A stretch of DNA of 18,941 bases from an uncultured Eubacterium sp. (GCA_934317205.1 CAKREL010000045.1:1-18941); one strand, 5' to 3'. Counted from the stretch's first letter, positions 1 to 8,737 are shown. Made by a program: numbers and translations. Notes: a model not told the origin generated them from the letters alone.

Positions 1-1649
1 GACTCAGAATACTCAGCATCACTGAATACAGGACCTGAATATCCTTCCGGGAAGGAGATTCCTTTTGCTGCTGAATCCTCATTGTCGATGATCTGGAATA
101 CAACACCGTTCTTTGTATTGTTGATTTTCTTCTCAGCTTCTGCATTTGCATCAGTTGCTGCATCAACAGTTGCATCTTTTCCGATATTTACTGTAGCACT
201 TGCACTCTTTACAAGGAATGCAGCTGATTTTGTATGGAACTCGGTAGCATCATTTACATTAACAGTAGCCTGACCCCAGATGTCCATACCGAAGTTCTCA
301 GAATTTACAACTGTCTGGGCTGTTTTGGAAGCAACTACGGAATCATATCCTTCTTTGATCGACATCTCATTGTTATTCCATACTGCTTTATCAATGCTGA
401 TTGCCTTTCCTGCAGTTGTAGCACCTAATGTAACATTATTATTGTCACCGTTTGCTGCAATTGTAAGATAGGTCGGTACGTTAAATACGGAACCAAGGAA
501 GTACTCCTGTGCATTACCGATTGCATAGGTACCGTATCCGCTGCCGCCTTCTTTCATGCTGATGTTACTGTTGATCGCATACAGATACGGATTGCTTCCT
601 GCATCTGTAGACAGTGCTCCCCAGCCTTCTGCATACACATCAGCATCCTGAACTACCATTGTGGATCCTTTACCGAGCATATTGGTTGTACGTGCATTTC
701 CTACAACACCAAGTACCCATGGCGGAGATACCATTTTTGTAGTATCTGCTGTATTTTTAAATCCATCATAAAGAGTTCCACCATATGTTGCAAGCTCTGT
801 AGTTGAGGTATCTCCATCACCTTTGATGACAACATCACCACCGTTATCTACTTCTACGGCCGGTCTTGCTACACCATAAGTTGTGATTGAACCACCTTTA
901 TCCAGGTTCAGTGTTGTTTTATAAGTCGCATTTGTATTGGTTGTTCCACCCATCATACCATCAGCATCTGTGCCGCCGCCGGACTGGATAGAATCACCAT
1001 AAATAGTTACTGCGGTACCATAGCCAACAAAATCATTGACATCTTCTTTACCATTTGAATTATTCTTACCATCTTTGTTTCCGGCAACAATCACCGGATT
1101 GTTGATCACTGCATTTGCTTTATTTACAACGATCGGGTTAAAGTTTTTTGATGTAGAGAGAAGATTGAACTGATCCAAAATAGTTGTCTTTGTCGCATCG
1201 TCTGTTGTAAGAGTACCACCAACTCCCTCTGTACCGATTGCTGCTTTGTCAGCATCTTCACCGATCTGTACACCGGTACGGTAATCTGTATAAGTATAGC
1301 TTTTCGTCCAGGAAGAGCCATAGCCTTCTTTGTGGGAAACGGTATACAGCTTAATAGATGTATCTCCTGCTTTTACGGCTGCCTTGGCATCTTCAAGTGA
1401 AAGTTCTTTTGCACTTCCGTCTGCTGCAACAGATGTAAATGTAACATTACTTGCATATGTGGTTGTCTCTCCATCATATGTTGTGATTGTTCCATCTTCT
1501 GTAATTGCTTTTACAGTATTTTTTGCCTGTGCGTTTTCTGCAAAAGCCTGTGTGGAAACTGCCGGTGCAGCAAGCATGATTGCCATTGCTACTGCACTGA
1601 CTGCTGATACAGCTTTACGCATGAACTGTTTCATACTTTTACTTTTCAT
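1..1649 (-). CDS. Large secreted surface protein, 3' end beyond window
   Basis: An open frame of 549 codons runs from an ATG at 1649 to the left edge with no stop, so the gene is partial. The start follows a strong GGAGGAGG ribosome binding site. Residues 1-37 form a classical signal peptide: basic start (MKSKSMKQFMRK), a hydrophobic Ala/Val core and an AFA cleavage site. The mature part is rich in Thr, Asn, Gly, Asp and Ala, has almost no Cys, and shows many short strand-turn stretches (for example PVIVAGNKDGKN, SNISMKEGGSGYGTY, TVNVNDATEF). This suggests a beta-solenoid, adhesin-like exported protein. I recognise no catalytic motif, and the anchor (LPXTG or other) would lie outside the window. 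Its upstream region shares a regulatory element with the neighbouring lipoprotein gene. The general class (secreted surface protein) is fairly sure; the function is unknown. Confidence 0.8.
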   Translation of the reverse strand, partial: MKSKSMKQFMRKAVSAVSAVAMAIMLAAPAVSTQAFAENAQAKNTVKAITEDGTITTYDGETTTYASNVTFTSVAADGSAKELSLEDAKAAVKAGDTSIKLYTVSHKEGYGSSWTKSYTYTDYRTGVQIGEDADKAAIGTEGVGGTLTTDDATKTTILDQFNLLSTSKNFNPIVVNKANAVINNPVIVAGNKDGKNNSNGKEDVNDFVGYGTAVTIYGDSIQSGGGTDADGMMGGTTNTNATYKTTLNLDKGGSITTYGVARPAVEVDNGGDVVIKGDGDTSTTELATYGGTLYDGFKNTADTTKMVSPPWVLGVVGNARTTNMLGKGSTMVVQDADVYAEGWGALSTDAGSNPYLYAINSNISMKEGGSGYGTYAIGNAQEYFLGSVFNVPTYLTIAANGDNNNVTLGATTAGKAISIDKAVWNNNEMSIKEGYDSVVASKTAQTVVNSENFGMDIWGQATVNVNDATEFHTKSAAFLVKSASATVNIGKDATVDAATDANAEAEKKINNTKNGVVFQIIDNEDSAAKGISFPEGYSGPVFSDAEYSE

Positions 1650-1689
1650 AATGTCCTCCTCCAATTATGATATTTTATCAGGTAGGTAT

Positions 1690-1718
1690 ATGATACCTGT
1701 TCTATAACGTTTGAACAA
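1690..1718 (-). promoter_or_regulatory. Candidate promoter of the surface protein gene, palindrome over -10
   Basis: On the minus strand a TTGTTC -35 (1713-1718) is separated by 17 bases from a TATCAT -10 (1690-1695), about 41 bases before the start codon. The -10 lies inside a palindrome, AGGTAT-CAT-ATACCT (1684-1698), which could be an operator or the first hairpin of the transcript. Read by eye only. Confidence 0.4.
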
Positions 1719-1719
1719 T

Positions 1720-1751
1720 GACACTTTTTTTGATAAAAGTGCTGTTTTTTG
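1720..1751 (-). promoter_or_regulatory. Shared upstream element, copy A
   Basis: About 31 bases, matching copy B (2718-2751) at 27 of 31 positions by eye. The core is an inverted repeat, CACTTTT-N6-AAAAGTG, flanked by an A-tract on the minus strand. It sits about 71 bases before the surface protein start, just upstream of the candidate -35, where an activator site or an UP-like element would be. Shared spacing at two exported-protein genes argues for function rather than chance AT-richness. Confidence 0.5.
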
Positions 1752-1766
1752 TGATTTTTCACAAAA
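1747..1766. promoter_or_regulatory. Operator-like palindrome TTTTGTGA-N4-TCACAAAA
   Basis: A perfect inverted repeat with 8-base arms and a TTTT spacer, in the gap between the lipoprotein stop and the surface protein promoter. A second half-like TTGTCACA follows at 1767-1774. It resembles CRP/FNR or Rex half-sites, but the spacer (4) does not fit the usual CRP (TGTGA-N6-TCACA) or Rex (18 base) form, so no regulator is named. It lacks a T-run on the minus strand and so is not an obvious terminator for the lipoprotein gene. Confidence 0.35.
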
Positions 1767-1798
1767 TTGTCACATTTTTTGCTTTCTGTTTATAATTT

Positions 1799-2641
1799 TT
1801 ATAATTCATTCGGAATCAGAGAAGCAATCACCGATCCATCACCGGACAATTCCAGATTTCCATCATTTTCTGCGTATGTATAAGTAAATTCTTTATCAAA
1901 TGCAGCTAACGTTACCGTATTGTCATCGCCTAACGTATATGTTTCGTCTAAGACCAGATAAAATGTTCCATCCGCATGGAATTCATAACGGTAATTATTC
2001 ATTCCATATGCAGTATAAATTCCCTCAAAATTTTCCATACCTGCAATTCCGTCTGTACCACGGATGGATTTCATTGCTACTTTTGTCTCTGCTTCTGCAC
2101 CGGCATAAGTAGTACGAATATACAGTTCACCGTCTTCCTGATCAATAATATAATTCGTTGGAGTCTCCTGTGCGTCAAACTGCATGGAAATCATATCTTT
2201 GTCTGTACCATCTGTACTTGCATCATGGAAAAAAGAATAAGTTCCTTTCTGCACATAATAGCAGGTACTCTCTCCATCAAAATAATAAAACACACCTTCT
2301 GCATCTTTCAGTTCATAACGACCATAAGGTTTTTCCAGGCTTCCTTTCTCTGCCGTGGAACGCACTTCATAAGAAGCATCCTTTATGTAATTTGAGGCAT
2401 CTGAACCTGTCAGATCATGAGATGGCTCTTTCTTCTCTTCTTTCTGTGCATCGGTCTGGTCACTATCTGTATTTGCCGGATCCTCTTCTGACTGACTGTT
2501 GTCCGTTTTTGCATCCTCCGCTATCACAGATTCCTCTGACGCAGATGTCTGTCCTTTATTTCCAGCTGAATTTCCACATCCTGCCATTAAAAGTGTCAGA
2601 CTTAATCCCAATGCAACAAAGATATATTTTAATCTTCTCAT
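1799..2641 (-). CDS. Lipoprotein of unknown function
   Basis: 280 residues, with ATG at 2641 after an excellent AAAGGAGG site. Residues 1-22 are a lipoprotein signal ending in the lipobox LMAGC (Cys22), so the mature protein should be lipid-anchored on the outside of the membrane. Residues ~25-75 are a low-complexity linker of Ser, Glu, Asp, Thr and Lys, typical of a wall-crossing spacer. Residues ~80-280 form the folded part, rich in Tyr, Asp, Gly and Thr with repeated strand-like stretches (YGRYELKDAEGVFYYF, YRYEFHADGTFYLVLDE). That pattern resembles the small beta-rich domains of many uncharacterised Clostridia lipoproteins. No enzymatic motif was seen. It lies 149 bases upstream of the surface protein gene with no clear terminator between, so read-through is possible, and both carry the shared upstream element. 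Confidence 0.85.
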   Translation of the reverse strand: MRRLKYIFVALGLSLTLLMAGCGNSAGNKGQTSASEESVIAEDAKTDNSQSEEDPANTDSDQTDAQKEEKKEPSHDLTGSDASNYIKDASYEVRSTAEKGSLEKPYGRYELKDAEGVFYYFDGESTCYYVQKGTYSFFHDASTDGTDKDMISMQFDAQETPTNYIIDQEDGELYIRTTYAGAEAETKVAMKSIRGTDGIAGMENFEGIYTAYGMNNYRYEFHADGTFYLVLDETYTLGDDNTVTLAAFDKEFTYTYAENDGNLELSGDGSVIASLIPNEL

Positions 2642-2717
2642 GTTAATTTCCTCCTTTACATTCCTGGATCATACTTCTTCTGATGCCATTTTCTCACAAT
2701 CCTGTGGTTGTCTAAAG

Positions 2718-2751
2718 GAAACTTTTTTAGAAAAAAGTGCCGTTTTTTTTG
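2718..2751 (-). promoter_or_regulatory. Shared upstream element, copy B
   Basis: The second copy of the element at 1720-1751: on the minus strand an A-tract, then GGCACTTTT-N6-AAAAGTTTC. It lies about 77 bases before the lipoprotein start codon, nearly the same distance as copy A from its gene. The right arm of the inverted repeat is imperfect here. A possible TTTAGA-N17-GAAAAT promoter follows it but is weak. Confidence 0.5.
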
Positions 2752-2754
2752 AAA

Positions 2755-2820
2755 ACAAAAAGACCTGGGCTATTTTCTTCCTTCTGCCAGCATTCACTGA
2801 CTGGAAAAAATAGCTCAGGT
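2755..2820 (-). terminator. Intrinsic terminator of the glycyl radical operon
   Basis: On the minus strand ACCTGAGCTATTTT (2807-2820) pairs with AAAATAGCCCAGGT (2763-2776), with a single mismatched or wobble position, and is followed by CTTTTTGTTTTC. It starts 28 bases after the permease stop and should end the four-gene operon before the lipoprotein gene. Confidence 0.8.
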
Positions 2821-2847
2821 TCTTTTATCATATATTATTAAATTTTT

Positions 2848-4356
2848 TTATTCCATACCGGACATGTGTTTTCTTGCTTCTTCCATGTCCTCTGGCTGTG
2901 ACAGATCCATATCTTCGTATGCTACCCATTTTGTTTTTCTCTTTTTCTTATATACAAAAAACATAATAATAGAAATTGGGATAATTCCGTAACAGGTAAG
3001 GAAATCAAACCAGTTAAAATCTGTAAACACCTGCCAGTTTGCGCCAAAACATACTACGATGCAGACAATGATGCATAACCAGGATCCCCATGGATAAAAT
3101 GGAGATTTATACTGCAGTTCGTCCAGACTATGTCCCTGGGCGATCCAACCTTTCCGGAAACGATAATGAGCCACACTAATGGTCAGCCAGTTATACACAC
3201 CTGCGATTCCGCACAGATAATATGCGGCTGTATAAGCTACGCCATCACCGATCATAGATGCCACAAAAGCTGTTGCTGCAATAATCGCAGTCAGTAATAC
3301 AGATCTCACAGGTACTCCATTTTTGCTGATTTTTGCAAAAAACTTCGGTGCATCTCCACTTTCTGCCATATGCTGCATCGTTCTGGAAGCCGCATACATG
3401 GAAGAGTTACCACAAGACAGTACAGAAGTCAGGATAACTGCATTCATCAGAGATGCCGCAGCTGCCAGTCCTGCATTTCTGAAAATAATCGTAAACGGAG
3501 ACGCTGCCACATTATCTTCACTTGCAGTCAAAAGAGACGGCTCTGTAAAAGGAATCAATGTAGCTACTACAAAAATTGTACCAAGATAGAAGATCATCAG
3601 TCTCCAGAATACACTGTGAATTGATTTCGGTACATCTTCCTTCGGATTTGCAGACTCCGCTGCTGATAATCCGACCAGCTCTGTATTTGAAAAAGAAAAT
3701 GCAGCAACCAGAAGGATTCCGACAATTCCGCCAAATCCATGAAGGAAAGGTGCTTTTCCGTCTGCGCCTGCATCCAGAGTCCAGTTATGGAACCCTGCAT
3801 CTTCACCGGAATGCATAATACCAATGATCATAAGCACGCCAACGATCAGGAAAATGATCGTTACAACTACTTTAATACCTGCGAACCAGAATTCCGCTTC
3901 ACCAAAACCTTTGACACTGAATAAATTTAATGCCAGAAGGACAGCTAAAAACAATGCCGCCCACAATGCGGAACTTGTTCCAGGGAACCAGTATTTTACA
4001 ATAATGGAACCAGCGATAAGTTCTGCTGCTACGGTCATTGATGAACCAAACCAGTAGGACCAGCCATTGGTAAATCCCCAGGCCGGATCAATAAACCGGT
4101 TTGCATATGCTGTAAATGCTCCCGGCACCGGGTATTCTGTCGCAAGTTCCCCCAGTGCAGTCATCATACAGTATACAATAACACCCATGATAGCATATCC
4201 GACCATTGCTCCACCCGGACCAGCGCTTCGGATTGTTCCTCCCATAGCCAGAAAAAGTCCTGTTCCGATGGAACCTCCGATAGCGATCATCTGCAAATGA
4301 CGACGGTTCAAACCTCGTTTTAACTGATTATCATTTTTCTTTTGTTTTTCATCCAT
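2848..4356 (-). CDS. LysP-like amino acid permease (APC superfamily)
   Basis: 502 residues, the normal length for the amino acid transporter (AAT) family of the APC superfamily, with about 12 hydrophobic segments. The amino end carries the family signature (RGLNRRHLQMIAIGGSIGTG, residues ~14-33), followed by GPGGA and GELATEYPVPGAF. Later stretches (FGEAEFWFAGIKV, SFSNTELVGL, NAVILTSVLSCGNSSMYAASR, SVAHYRFRKG) closely follow E. coli LysP as I know it. A proton-driven importer of a cationic or related amino acid is the best guess, but substrate specificity in this family cannot be read from sequence by eye. It is the last gene of the operon, 38 bases after the activase gene, with GGGAG before the ATG. 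Its presence suggests that the glycyl radical enzyme acts on an amino acid or amine-like substrate; that is inference. Confidence 0.9.
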   Translation of the reverse strand: MDEKQKKNDNQLKRGLNRRHLQMIAIGGSIGTGLFLAMGGTIRSAGPGGAMVGYAIMGVIVYCMMTALGELATEYPVPGAFTAYANRFIDPAWGFTNGWSYWFGSSMTVAAELIAGSIIVKYWFPGTSSALWAALFLAVLLALNLFSVKGFGEAEFWFAGIKVVVTIIFLIVGVLMIIGIMHSGEDAGFHNWTLDAGADGKAPFLHGFGGIVGILLVAAFSFSNTELVGLSAAESANPKEDVPKSIHSVFWRLMIFYLGTIFVVATLIPFTEPSLLTASEDNVAASPFTIIFRNAGLAAAASLMNAVILTSVLSCGNSSMYAASRTMQHMAESGDAPKFFAKISKNGVPVRSVLLTAIIAATAFVASMIGDGVAYTAAYYLCGIAGVYNWLTISVAHYRFRKGWIAQGHSLDELQYKSPFYPWGSWLCIIVCIVVCFGANWQVFTDFNWFDFLTCYGIIPISIIMFFVYKKKRKTKWVAYEDMDLSQPEDMEEARKHMSGME

Positions 4357-4394
4357 AATTTTCTCTCTCCCTATGAATTTAACAACAGTTACTT

Positions 4395-5339
4395 TTACAA
4401 CATTCCCTGAATCTCCACGGTCATGTCCGCATCATTCTCAAAAAATGTTTTTATCTTATCCACATATTCAGCAGATGGCTGTGTAAATATCTCCTGTGTT
4501 CCTCCGATATTACGCATTTTTGAAACACCGAGATCATGATATGGCAATAATGTTACATTTTTTATGCCATACGTCCGATAAAAATCTGCCGTTTGTTTTA
4601 TCAGTTCCCAGCCATCATTCAATCCAGCTATCAGCGGCATCCGCATCTGCAGCTTTGGATTAATCTCCGGCTGGCTTGCCAGACGTCTGAGATTAGTCAA
4701 AATCAATTGATTACTCTGTCCGGTACATTTTTGGTGCACTGCATTATCTATAGATTTCATATCATATAAAATGGTAGTCACATTTTCCTGCAATGCCAGT
4801 GACTCCAGCAACTCACCATCACCGAATCCGGAAGTATCCAGACAGACCTGTATGCCACGACTGGCAGCTTCCAGAACTAATGCCTGCACAAATTCCGGCT
4901 GTGAAAGCATTTCACCTCCACTGATGGTCATACCACCACCAGTGGAATCATAAAATCCTTTGTCCTGCTCTACTTTCGCGAGAACTTCCTCCACTGTCAT
5001 TTCTTTTGCTACTGTTTGCAGTGCCATCGCCGTACAGTTATTCACACAGATCATACAGTTATCACAATTTTCCCGGTTGATTTCAATCTGACCTTTCTCA
5101 TTCACTCCAATTGCGCTCTTCGGACAATGATCTATGCAATATCCACAATGAATACAACTGTTTGGCAAACGGATGATCTGCTGTTCAAAGGCGATCAGTT
5201 CCGGATTATGACACCAGCGGCAGCGCAATGGACACCCCTTGAGAAACACGGTTGTCCGGATTCCCGGTCCATCTTCTGTACTGAACTTCTGTATAGCACC
5301 GACCAATGCTTTTCTTGCTTCGTTTCTGTATACACTCAT
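4395..5339 (-). CDS. Glycyl radical enzyme activase (radical SAM)
   Basis: 314 residues from the ATG at 5339, which lies four bases after the stop of the glycyl radical enzyme. A TTG at 5357 opens the frame earlier (320 residues, overlapping the enzyme gene) but is the less likely start. The protein uses S-adenosylmethionine and a 4Fe-4S cluster to abstract hydrogen from the glycine of its partner. The radical SAM motif CPLRCRWC gives Cys36, Cys40 and Cys43 (CX3CX2C), preceded by DGPGIRTTVFLKGC, the activase signature. Two ferredoxin-type clusters follow: Cys62/65/68/72 and Cys92/95/98/102, as in activases of the dehydratase/decarboxylase class and unlike the short PFL activase. GGGMTISGGE (SAM binding) is present. 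The adjacent gene is surely its substrate. Confidence 0.95.
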   Translation of the reverse strand: MSVYRNEARKALVGAIQKFSTEDGPGIRTTVFLKGCPLRCRWCHNPELIAFEQQIIRLPNSCIHCGYCIDHCPKSAIGVNEKGQIEINRENCDNCMICVNNCTAMALQTVAKEMTVEEVLAKVEQDKGFYDSTGGGMTISGGEMLSQPEFVQALVLEAASRGIQVCLDTSGFGDGELLESLALQENVTTILYDMKSIDNAVHQKCTGQSNQLILTNLRRLASQPEINPKLQMRMPLIAGLNDGWELIKQTADFYRTYGIKNVTLLPYHDLGVSKMRNIGGTQEIFTQPSAEYVDKIKTFFENDADMTVEIQGML

Positions 5340-5343
5340 CTGT

Positions 5344-7716
5344 CTATGCCTGTTCAAAGTGTGCGGTACGATAAATGATCGTATCCTGCGCGCTCTTATC
5401 TAATTCTGTAAAATATGCCATGTAACCGGCCACACGAACCATCAGTCCTTTGTATTTTTCCGGATGAACCTGTGCATCCTTCAATGTCGCTGTATCCACT
5501 ACATTGATCTGAATATGCTCTCCGCCGTGTGAAAAATAAGTACGGATCACTCCTTCAATGCTCTGCAGTCCTTTCTCGCCTTCCACACCCTTTGGATCAA
5601 AACGAAGGTTAAACAATGCACCATCATGAAAGGCATCCTGTCCCATAGAGGCTACAGATTTGACTGTTGCAGTCGGACCGTTGACATCTCTTCCCATCAT
5701 TGGAGAAGCGTTATCACAGAAAGGTTCACCGGCAAGTCTTCCATCCGGCGTTGCTCCGCAGACAGCTCCATGTGATACATTCACGGTCTGAGAATGTACA
5801 TTAAAAGAGTAGTGACCACCTCGTGCATCTTCCCACTGCTGTACATGTTCTGCAATAAAATGCATCATTTCACGGTAAATACCATCTACATGCGCTTCGT
5901 CATTACCAAATTTTTCCGGTTTATTTAACAAAAGCTGACGCATTCTCTCCTGTCCTTCAAAATTGTGATCCAAAGCATCAATCAGTTGATCCATTGTAAT
6001 GTCTTTATCTTCAAATACGCATTTTTCAATTGCTGCGATAGAATCAGCCATATTCGCTGCACCTGTAATATACAGACCAGCTGTGCTATATTTTGCACCA
6101 CCCTGCTGAACTGATTTTCCACTTTCCACGCATCCTTTTGTCACCATGGATGCAAAAATTACCGGATAACGAAGCATATGAATTCCCTGCATAATATTGT
6201 AGCCGGTTGTAATCAATTTATAATGATGCAGAATCTGTTTTTTCAAAGCATCCTTGAATTCTTCAATATTTTTAAAGTTTCTCGGATCACCGGTCTGTAA
6301 TCCCATCAGTTTTCCTGTTCTTGGATCTACACCATTATGTAATACAAATTCGATCATCTTACCCATATTGACATATCCGGCATCCGGAGATCCATCTGTT
6401 GCTCCACCACCCGGTCCCGGCTGAATACATCCTACAATGGTCCAGTCTCTGGCTTCCTCAATGGTGCAGCCCTTTCCAAGTGCCATCTTCATTGCCGCAT
6501 CATCATTGAAAAATCCTGGATTTGCCTGACCTTCCTGAATCATCTGACAGCCTTTTCGGAATAATGCTTCAGGTGTACCTTCCCATGTACGGACTGCCAT
6601 AACCGGCTGCGTAGTTTTCAACTGGTTTGCCGCTTCCAGACACAGGTAAGAAAGTTCATTTGTAGCATCTTTTCCATCTGTAGTCTGACCACCAACCACA
6701 AGGATTTCCCACATCGGATATCCTGCAAAAGATGTCGCATACCATTTGTCTCTGACCTCATAAACTTCACATGCTTTCAAGTAGAAGCATTCCAACATTT
6801 CCAACGCTTCATCCTGCGTAATATTTTTCTCTTCAATAACGTCTTTTTTGTAGTAAGGCCACATATACTGGTCAAAACGTCCAAATCCGCAGGCTGTGGT
6901 ACACACCTCGATTTGAAAATACACATGTGCAAACCAAATCATCTGAAGTGCCTGCTGAAACGTCTGCGGTGGATTTTCCGGAACTACCATACAGTTTTCT
7001 GCAATGGTCAGAAGTTCTTTTTTCCGTTTTTCATCGCTGCATGCTGCTGCCTGACGTTTCGCTTCTTCCGCCATTCTGTGTGCGTATGTGATCAACCCTT
7101 CACATTGGATAATACATGCGGTCCAATAATCAATTTTTTCCTGATCTTCTTTTCCTGTACTTACTGTATTGTCAATATTTCTCTGGCATTCTTCCATATA
7201 ACCACGAATGCCGACAGTCAGAAGTTTCTCGTGATCACAAGTTGTTTCTCCGGATACACCATTTCTCAGTCCAACCGTAATAATATCATCTTGTATGCAC
7301 TCTTCAATGTGTGCCGGAAGTGCCGTCTTGGACAAATCTTCCATGGATTTTCCTTTCCAATAAGGAAGAATATTTAAAATCTTCTCACGATCTTCCGGTG
7401 AAATATCATATGGATCTTTACTTCTTACAGGGAAATCATCAATATCACTGACATACCAGGAACTGGACTGAAATTCCGGATGTAGATTGGCACCACGATA
7501 TTTATTGGTCGCTGTTCCGACAATCAGCTCATCATCCATGATCAGCGTTGTCATACGTTCCATAATGTATCTCACTACTTTTGCCCGGAAAATCGGTATT
7601 GCATCACCAGCAAACTCCTTGTATGCTTCTGTTTCAAGTTCCAAGCGCTCTGCCGTAATACACGGTCTGGTATCCCAGAGCTTATTTCTCATTCTCTGTA
7701 CACGTTCGTTTAACAT
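5344..7716 (-). CDS. Glycyl radical enzyme, PFL2/dehydratase-like, unknown substrate
   Basis: 790 residues, with ATG at 7716 after AAAAGGAGGAACTT. The carboxy end has the glycyl radical loop RVAGYMAYF with Gly764 as the radical site. The catalytic thiyl cysteine is Cys430, in RDWTIVGCIQPGPGGG. Length and motifs (WYATSFAGYPMWEILVVGGQ, GFFNDDA) place it with the PFL2 / diol-dehydratase / decarboxylase branch, not true pyruvate formate-lyase, which has two adjacent cysteines. Characterised dehydratases and lyases of this branch have Cys-Val-Glu-Pro, with the Glu as acid/base; here it is Cys-Ile-Gln-Pro (Gln432). The substrate is therefore unclear. Neighbours are an aldo/keto reductase upstream (an aldehyde or ketone product?), the activase and an amino acid permease. 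No microcompartment shell genes are nearby. It is cytosolic and oxygen-sensitive, which implies an anaerobe. Confidence 0.93.
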   Translation of the reverse strand: MLNERVQRMRNKLWDTRPCITAERLELETEAYKEFAGDAIPIFRAKVVRYIMERMTTLIMDDELIVGTATNKYRGANLHPEFQSSSWYVSDIDDFPVRSKDPYDISPEDREKILNILPYWKGKSMEDLSKTALPAHIEECIQDDIITVGLRNGVSGETTCDHEKLLTVGIRGYMEECQRNIDNTVSTGKEDQEKIDYWTACIIQCEGLITYAHRMAEEAKRQAAACSDEKRKKELLTIAENCMVVPENPPQTFQQALQMIWFAHVYFQIEVCTTACGFGRFDQYMWPYYKKDVIEEKNITQDEALEMLECFYLKACEVYEVRDKWYATSFAGYPMWEILVVGGQTTDGKDATNELSYLCLEAANQLKTTQPVMAVRTWEGTPEALFRKGCQMIQEGQANPGFFNDDAAMKMALGKGCTIEEARDWTIVGCIQPGPGGGATDGSPDAGYVNMGKMIEFVLHNGVDPRTGKLMGLQTGDPRNFKNIEEFKDALKKQILHHYKLITTGYNIMQGIHMLRYPVIFASMVTKGCVESGKSVQQGGAKYSTAGLYITGAANMADSIAAIEKCVFEDKDITMDQLIDALDHNFEGQERMRQLLLNKPEKFGNDEAHVDGIYREMMHFIAEHVQQWEDARGGHYSFNVHSQTVNVSHGAVCGATPDGRLAGEPFCDNASPMMGRDVNGPTATVKSVASMGQDAFHDGALFNLRFDPKGVEGEKGLQSIEGVIRTYFSHGGEHIQINVVDTATLKDAQVHPEKYKGLMVRVAGYMAYFTELDKSAQDTIIYRTAHFEQA

Positions 7717-7752
7717 AAGTTCCTCCTTTTTATCTTGATGTACTCTTGGAAT

Positions 7753-8634
7753 CTAGTATTTTTCCATCTCTATTTTATGATCTGGCATTGGGAATGATGC
7801 CGCAATCTGCTCCAAATCTTCCTCTGTCAATTTCACATCCAGTGCCGCAATATTTTCATCGATATGATCAAAAGATACTGCTTTCGGAATTGCAATCACA
7901 TCCGGCTGTTGCAATACAAATGCCAACAATAACTGTACCTTTGTCATTCCATGCCGTTTTGCCACTTCCTCCACATTCGGATCTGTCATCAGCATCTGTT
8001 TTGGCACGCCGCCCTGCGTCACCAGTGCACCGGCCTGCCCTACCGGACTGTAGGCCATGATTGGAATGTTGCGTTCTCTCTGCCATGGGATCAGGTCATA
8101 CTCGATGCCTCTGCATCCAAGGTTATAAAGTACCTGATTTACACAGCAGTTTTTGCCATCCGCAACAGCCATTAAATCTTCCATGTCGCTCACGTCAAAA
8201 TTCGATACACCCCAGCGTTTTATTTTTCCATTCCGTTTCAGATCTTCCATGCAAAAAACAACTTCTGCCAGATCTGCATCTTCCCGCCAATGCAGCAGAT
8301 ACAGATCCAGATAATCTGTTCCAAGCAGTTTCAAAGAACGTTCGAGACTACTGTAGATCCGATGACGGTTCGCATTCTTCGGATAAACTTTACTGACCAC
8401 ATAGAGATCATCGCGTGCAAAATGCTTCATTGCATCTCCTGCAATACTTTCTGCTTTTCCATCTGCATACATTTCGGCTGTATCGATCATACGAAGCCCT
8501 TGTTGTATCCCATATCGCAGGCCGTCCACTTCCTGCCGATACTTCTCATCATCCTCGCCCATCTGCCAGGTTCCCTGACCCATGCGTGGAATATAAGAAC
8601 CATCCGGAAGCAATATGTCTGTTTGCTTTCTCAT
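7753..8634 (-). CDS. Aldo/keto reductase
   Basis: 293 residues from ATG 8634, chosen because GAGGAG lies 9 bases upstream; a TTG at 8655 would add seven residues (MREEWQE) and is less likely. The aldo/keto reductase tetrad is complete: Asp51 and Tyr56 (DTAEMYADG), Lys82 (VVSKVYP) and His115 (LYLLHW). GVSNF and the closing region IAIPKAVSFDHIDENI (NADP phosphate-binding area) are also typical. The family reduces aldehydes or ketones with NAD(P)H in the cytosol. As first gene of the glycyl radical operon, 36 bases before the enzyme, it probably reduces the carbonyl product or prepares the substrate. Which one cannot be told from sequence. Confidence 0.92.
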   Translation of the reverse strand: MRKQTDILLPDGSYIPRMGQGTWQMGEDDEKYRQEVDGLRYGIQQGLRMIDTAEMYADGKAESIAGDAMKHFARDDLYVVSKVYPKNANRHRIYSSLERSLKLLGTDYLDLYLLHWREDADLAEVVFCMEDLKRNGKIKRWGVSNFDVSDMEDLMAVADGKNCCVNQVLYNLGCRGIEYDLIPWQRERNIPIMAYSPVGQAGALVTQGGVPKQMLMTDPNVEEVAKRHGMTKVQLLLAFVLQQPDVIAIPKAVSFDHIDENIAALDVKLTEEDLEQIAASFPMPDHKIEMEKY

Positions 8635-8737
8635 TTCCTGCCACTCCTCTCGCAAAACTCTTTCCTCAAGTCACAGATTTCCGCAAATCACCCAGTAATT
8701 CTATCTGTTTACCACTTTCTGATTTTTTTATGGTCAC

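Noticed and set aside
1330..1707. Plus-strand open frame of 125 codons
   Set aside because: Antisense to the signal-peptide end of the surface protein, whose frame has a strong ribosome site and a clean signal peptide.
1747..1766. Calling the palindrome a Rex or CRP/FNR site
   Set aside because: The half-sites look similar but the four-base spacer does not fit either consensus; kept only as an unnamed palindrome.
5340..5357. TTG start giving a 320-residue activase overlapping the enzyme gene
   Set aside because: The ATG at 5339 sits four bases after the upstream stop and gives the usual amino end; the extra residues (MNRHRQ) are not family-like.
6913..7377. Plus-strand open frame of 154 codons, Cys- and Phe-rich
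   Set aside because: Complement of the conserved glycyl radical enzyme gene; no ribosome site and odd composition.
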